The notes beneath the pieces are model-generated. The model saw nothing but the letters and a program-made list of their open reading frames with translations, was not told the origin of the DNA and searched no databases. A DNA stretch of 27,587 nucleotides from JBBIQS01 sp037442205 (lineage in GTDB: Bacteria > Myxococcota > Myxococcia > Myxococcales > UBA5297). This document shows positions 26,062-27,587 of this stretch, in pieces (within the stretch, counting starts at the first letter, position 1; every line of letters starts with the position of its first letter). The stretch covers positions 1 through 27,587 of the forward strand of contig JBBIQS010000098.1 in assembly GCA_037442205.1 (NCBI GenBank), in the 5' to 3' direction. The translations under genes were made by a program, and so were the position numbers.

Positions 26062-27587
26062 TCAGCGCCTCACCACCAACTGCACCGCCGCCGACTGCGT
26101 GCGCACCTCGGGTTGGTAATAGAGGTAGGCCAGCGAGCTGGGGGCCTGGGCGCGCACCGGGAACTTGGCCCGCAGCTGGTAGGCGAACTGCACCGGCTCG
26201 AACGGCCGTAGGGCATCGACGTAGAGCAGCAGCTCCTTGCCGGTCAGCGTGAACTTGCCGACCTTGCCCTGCGCCACCAGTTGGGCGACTGAGGACGGCT
26301 CGACCTCGAATCCCGGGGGGATCCCGAGGGCCAGCATCACCATTCCCGATGCCTGCGGCTTCTTCCAGGTGGCGGTGGCGCGGGCGGTGAGCGTGTCGTC
26401 CGGCGCCAGCGTGACCCGATCGAAATCCACCTTGAGCGCCAGCGCCTCCTCGGGGACCGGCTTGGGGACGTAGGCGATGGTCACCAGTTGGTACTGGGCC
26501 CTGGCCTTGCCCGACAGCGCCAGCTCGACCGACAGCGGCACGCCCGGCTTGGCGAAGCGGGTCAGGTCCACAGTCTGGATCAGGTCGCTGGTCTCGGGGC
26601 GGATGGCGATCGGCTCCACCTTCTGGCCGCCGACGTCGATGGCGATGGAGCCGTCGGCGTTGGGATCGCTGCCGCCGGCGCTGGCGCTCAGCAGGCTGCG
26701 CAGCGCCAAGACCGTGCTCTGGGTGCTGGGCCAGGCGCCGCTCGGGCTGCGGGTGGCCAGCAGGTAGTCGAGCGCCGAGCGCGCGCGGTCCAGCTGGCCG
26801 GTGCGGAACAGGGCCAGCGATGCCAGCGAGCTGGTCTCGACGTCGGCCGCGGGTCCGGCCGAGTAGACCGCGGTGCGGCCGCCGGCCGGGAAGCGCAGCC
26901 CGCCCTTCTCCTGGACGGCCAGCGAAATGAGGCGCTCGACGAGCGGCTGGGCGTCGAGGCCCGCGGCGAGCAGGGCGTTGGAGACCAGCGACAGGGTGTA
27001 GGCGTCCGAGATCTCTCGGGAACGCGACTGCAGGAAGCCGAGGGCGCGATCGGTGGCGATTCCGCGGTAGCCCGATTCGACCAGCGCCCAGGTGATGTAG
27101 GCAGTGGCTCCCAGCCGGCCGGAGAACTGGTCGCGGTAGAGACCGTCGCTGAGCGATTGCCGGTCGGGCTCGAAGCTGCCGTCGGAGCGCTGCTTGGAAA
27201 CCAGCCACTCCTGGGTGCGGCGAATGACCGCCGGGTCGACCTGGTAGACCCGGGCCATGTCGGCGAACTCGAGCAGGCCGTAGGCGGTGAGGACCTGGTT
27301 GGCCGGAGCGCGGCCGAACCACTCGAAGCCGCCGCCATTGACCTCGAACGAGAGCAGCCGCTGGTAGCCCTGCTGCAGGTACTCGAGCGCCCGGGCCTCC
27401 AGCTCAGGCTTGCTCTTGCCGGAGCGGCGCAGGTAGTCGAGGACCAGGGCGTTGGGATAGGTCGCCGACGAGGTCTGCTCGAAGCAGCCGTAGGGCTGGC
27501 GCAAGGTGCCCTCGATGCCCTCGAGCGCCGCGGCCAGAATCCCCGGGAAAATCCGCAGCAGCACCTTCTCGCTGCCGGGGATGGCGC
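26062..27587 (-). CDS. Alpha-2-macroglobulin family protein, C-terminal part
   Basis: Partial: about 508 C-terminal codons are visible and the gene runs off the right edge, so the true start and N-terminal macroglobulin domains are not seen. Near the visible start lies the thioester motif GCFEQ, with Cys and Gln codons within 27475-27486, in the context QPYGCFEQTSSATYPN. The alpha/alpha thioester domain follows (TWALVESGY, SLVSNALLAAGL, SLASLALFRTGQLDRA) and then a beta-rich region resembling the receptor-binding domain. Family members trap proteases by covalent thioester capture in the bacterial envelope or periplasm. The motif is CxEQ, as is common in bacteria, rather than animal CGEQ. No PBP1C gene, a frequent partner, is visible in the window. 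Confidence 0.9.
   Translation of the reverse strand, partial: AIPGSEKVLLRIFPGILAAALEGIEGTLRQPYGCFEQTSSATYPNALVLDYLRRSGKSKPELEARALEYLQQGYQRLLSFEVNGGGFEWFGRAPANQVLTAYGLLEFADMARVYQVDPAVIRRTQEWLVSKQRSDGSFEPDRQSLSDGLYRDQFSGRLGATAYITWALVESGYRGIATDRALGFLQSRSREISDAYTLSLVSNALLAAGLDAQPLVERLISLAVQEKGGLRFPAGGRTAVYSAGPAADVETSSLASLALFRTGQLDRARSALDYLLATRSPSGAWPSTQSTVLALRSLLSASAGGSDPNADGSIAIDVGGQKVEPIAIRPETSDLIQTVDLTRFAKPGVPLSVELALSGKARAQYQLVTIAYVPKPVPEEALALKVDFDRVTLAPDDTLTARATATWKKPQASGMVMLALGIPPGFEVEPSSVAQLVAQGKVGKFTLTGKELLLYVDALRPFEPVQFAYQLRAKFPVRAQAPSSLAYLYYQPEVRTQSAAVQLVVRR

Overview
The window is a GC-rich stretch of bacterial chromosome, most likely from a myxobacterium or close relative (Myxococcota, formerly Deltaproteobacteria). 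This is an inference from high GC, many GTG starts, a 70-residue zinc-ribbon protein of a kind I associate with that group, and a six-TM/GAF/GAF/GGDEF cyclase built like Myxococcus DmxA. It carries conserved housekeeping and cell-envelope genes. No phage, insertion sequence, CRISPR array or tRNA is visible.

Layout. Positions 1-~94 are the 3' part of a 5S rRNA with its terminator (103-144), the tail of an rRNA operon. A 790-bp gene-free stretch follows, holding three head-to-tail copies of a 92-bp repeat (531-806). From 7065 down to 936 six minus-strand genes run together: fur, feoB, feoA, a TlpA-like lipoprotein, ftsB and a membrane diguanylate cyclase. A Fur box and a candidate promoter lie in front of fur, so iron uptake is probably autoregulated; ftsB has its own candidate promoter. 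Plus-strand trxA (7301-7630) converges on the minus-strand cell-elongation cluster mreC-mreD-mrdA-rodA (12456-7727), which lacks mreB.

Divergent from mreC is a plus-strand set: a PpiD-like periplasmic folding factor, maf, and a YggS-type PLP protein translationally coupled to maf. Next come two minus-strand genes, a LarA-family nickel-pincer enzyme and the zinc-ribbon protein, then a plus-strand M23 peptidase with a membrane anchor and coiled coil. It faces a minus-strand hsp20-lon pair overlapping by GTGA. Divergent from hsp20 is a CapA-fold protein with an eroded metal site. Then come secA and, convergent with it across a hairpin terminator, the C-terminal part of a thioester-containing alpha-2-macroglobulin that runs off the right edge.

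How they fit together: most products build, secure or monitor the envelope. MreCD/PBP2/RodA drive elongation; FtsB and the cyclase point to division and c-di-GMP; SecA exports proteins, PpiD folds them, and Hsp20/Lon handle damaged protein. The M23 peptidase remodels peptidoglycan, and the macroglobulin probably traps foreign proteases. The most interesting points are the ftsB-cyclase operon, the Cys-rich FeoA, the CapA-like protein without key metal ligands, the LarA homologue away from larBCE, and the 92-bp tandem repeat.
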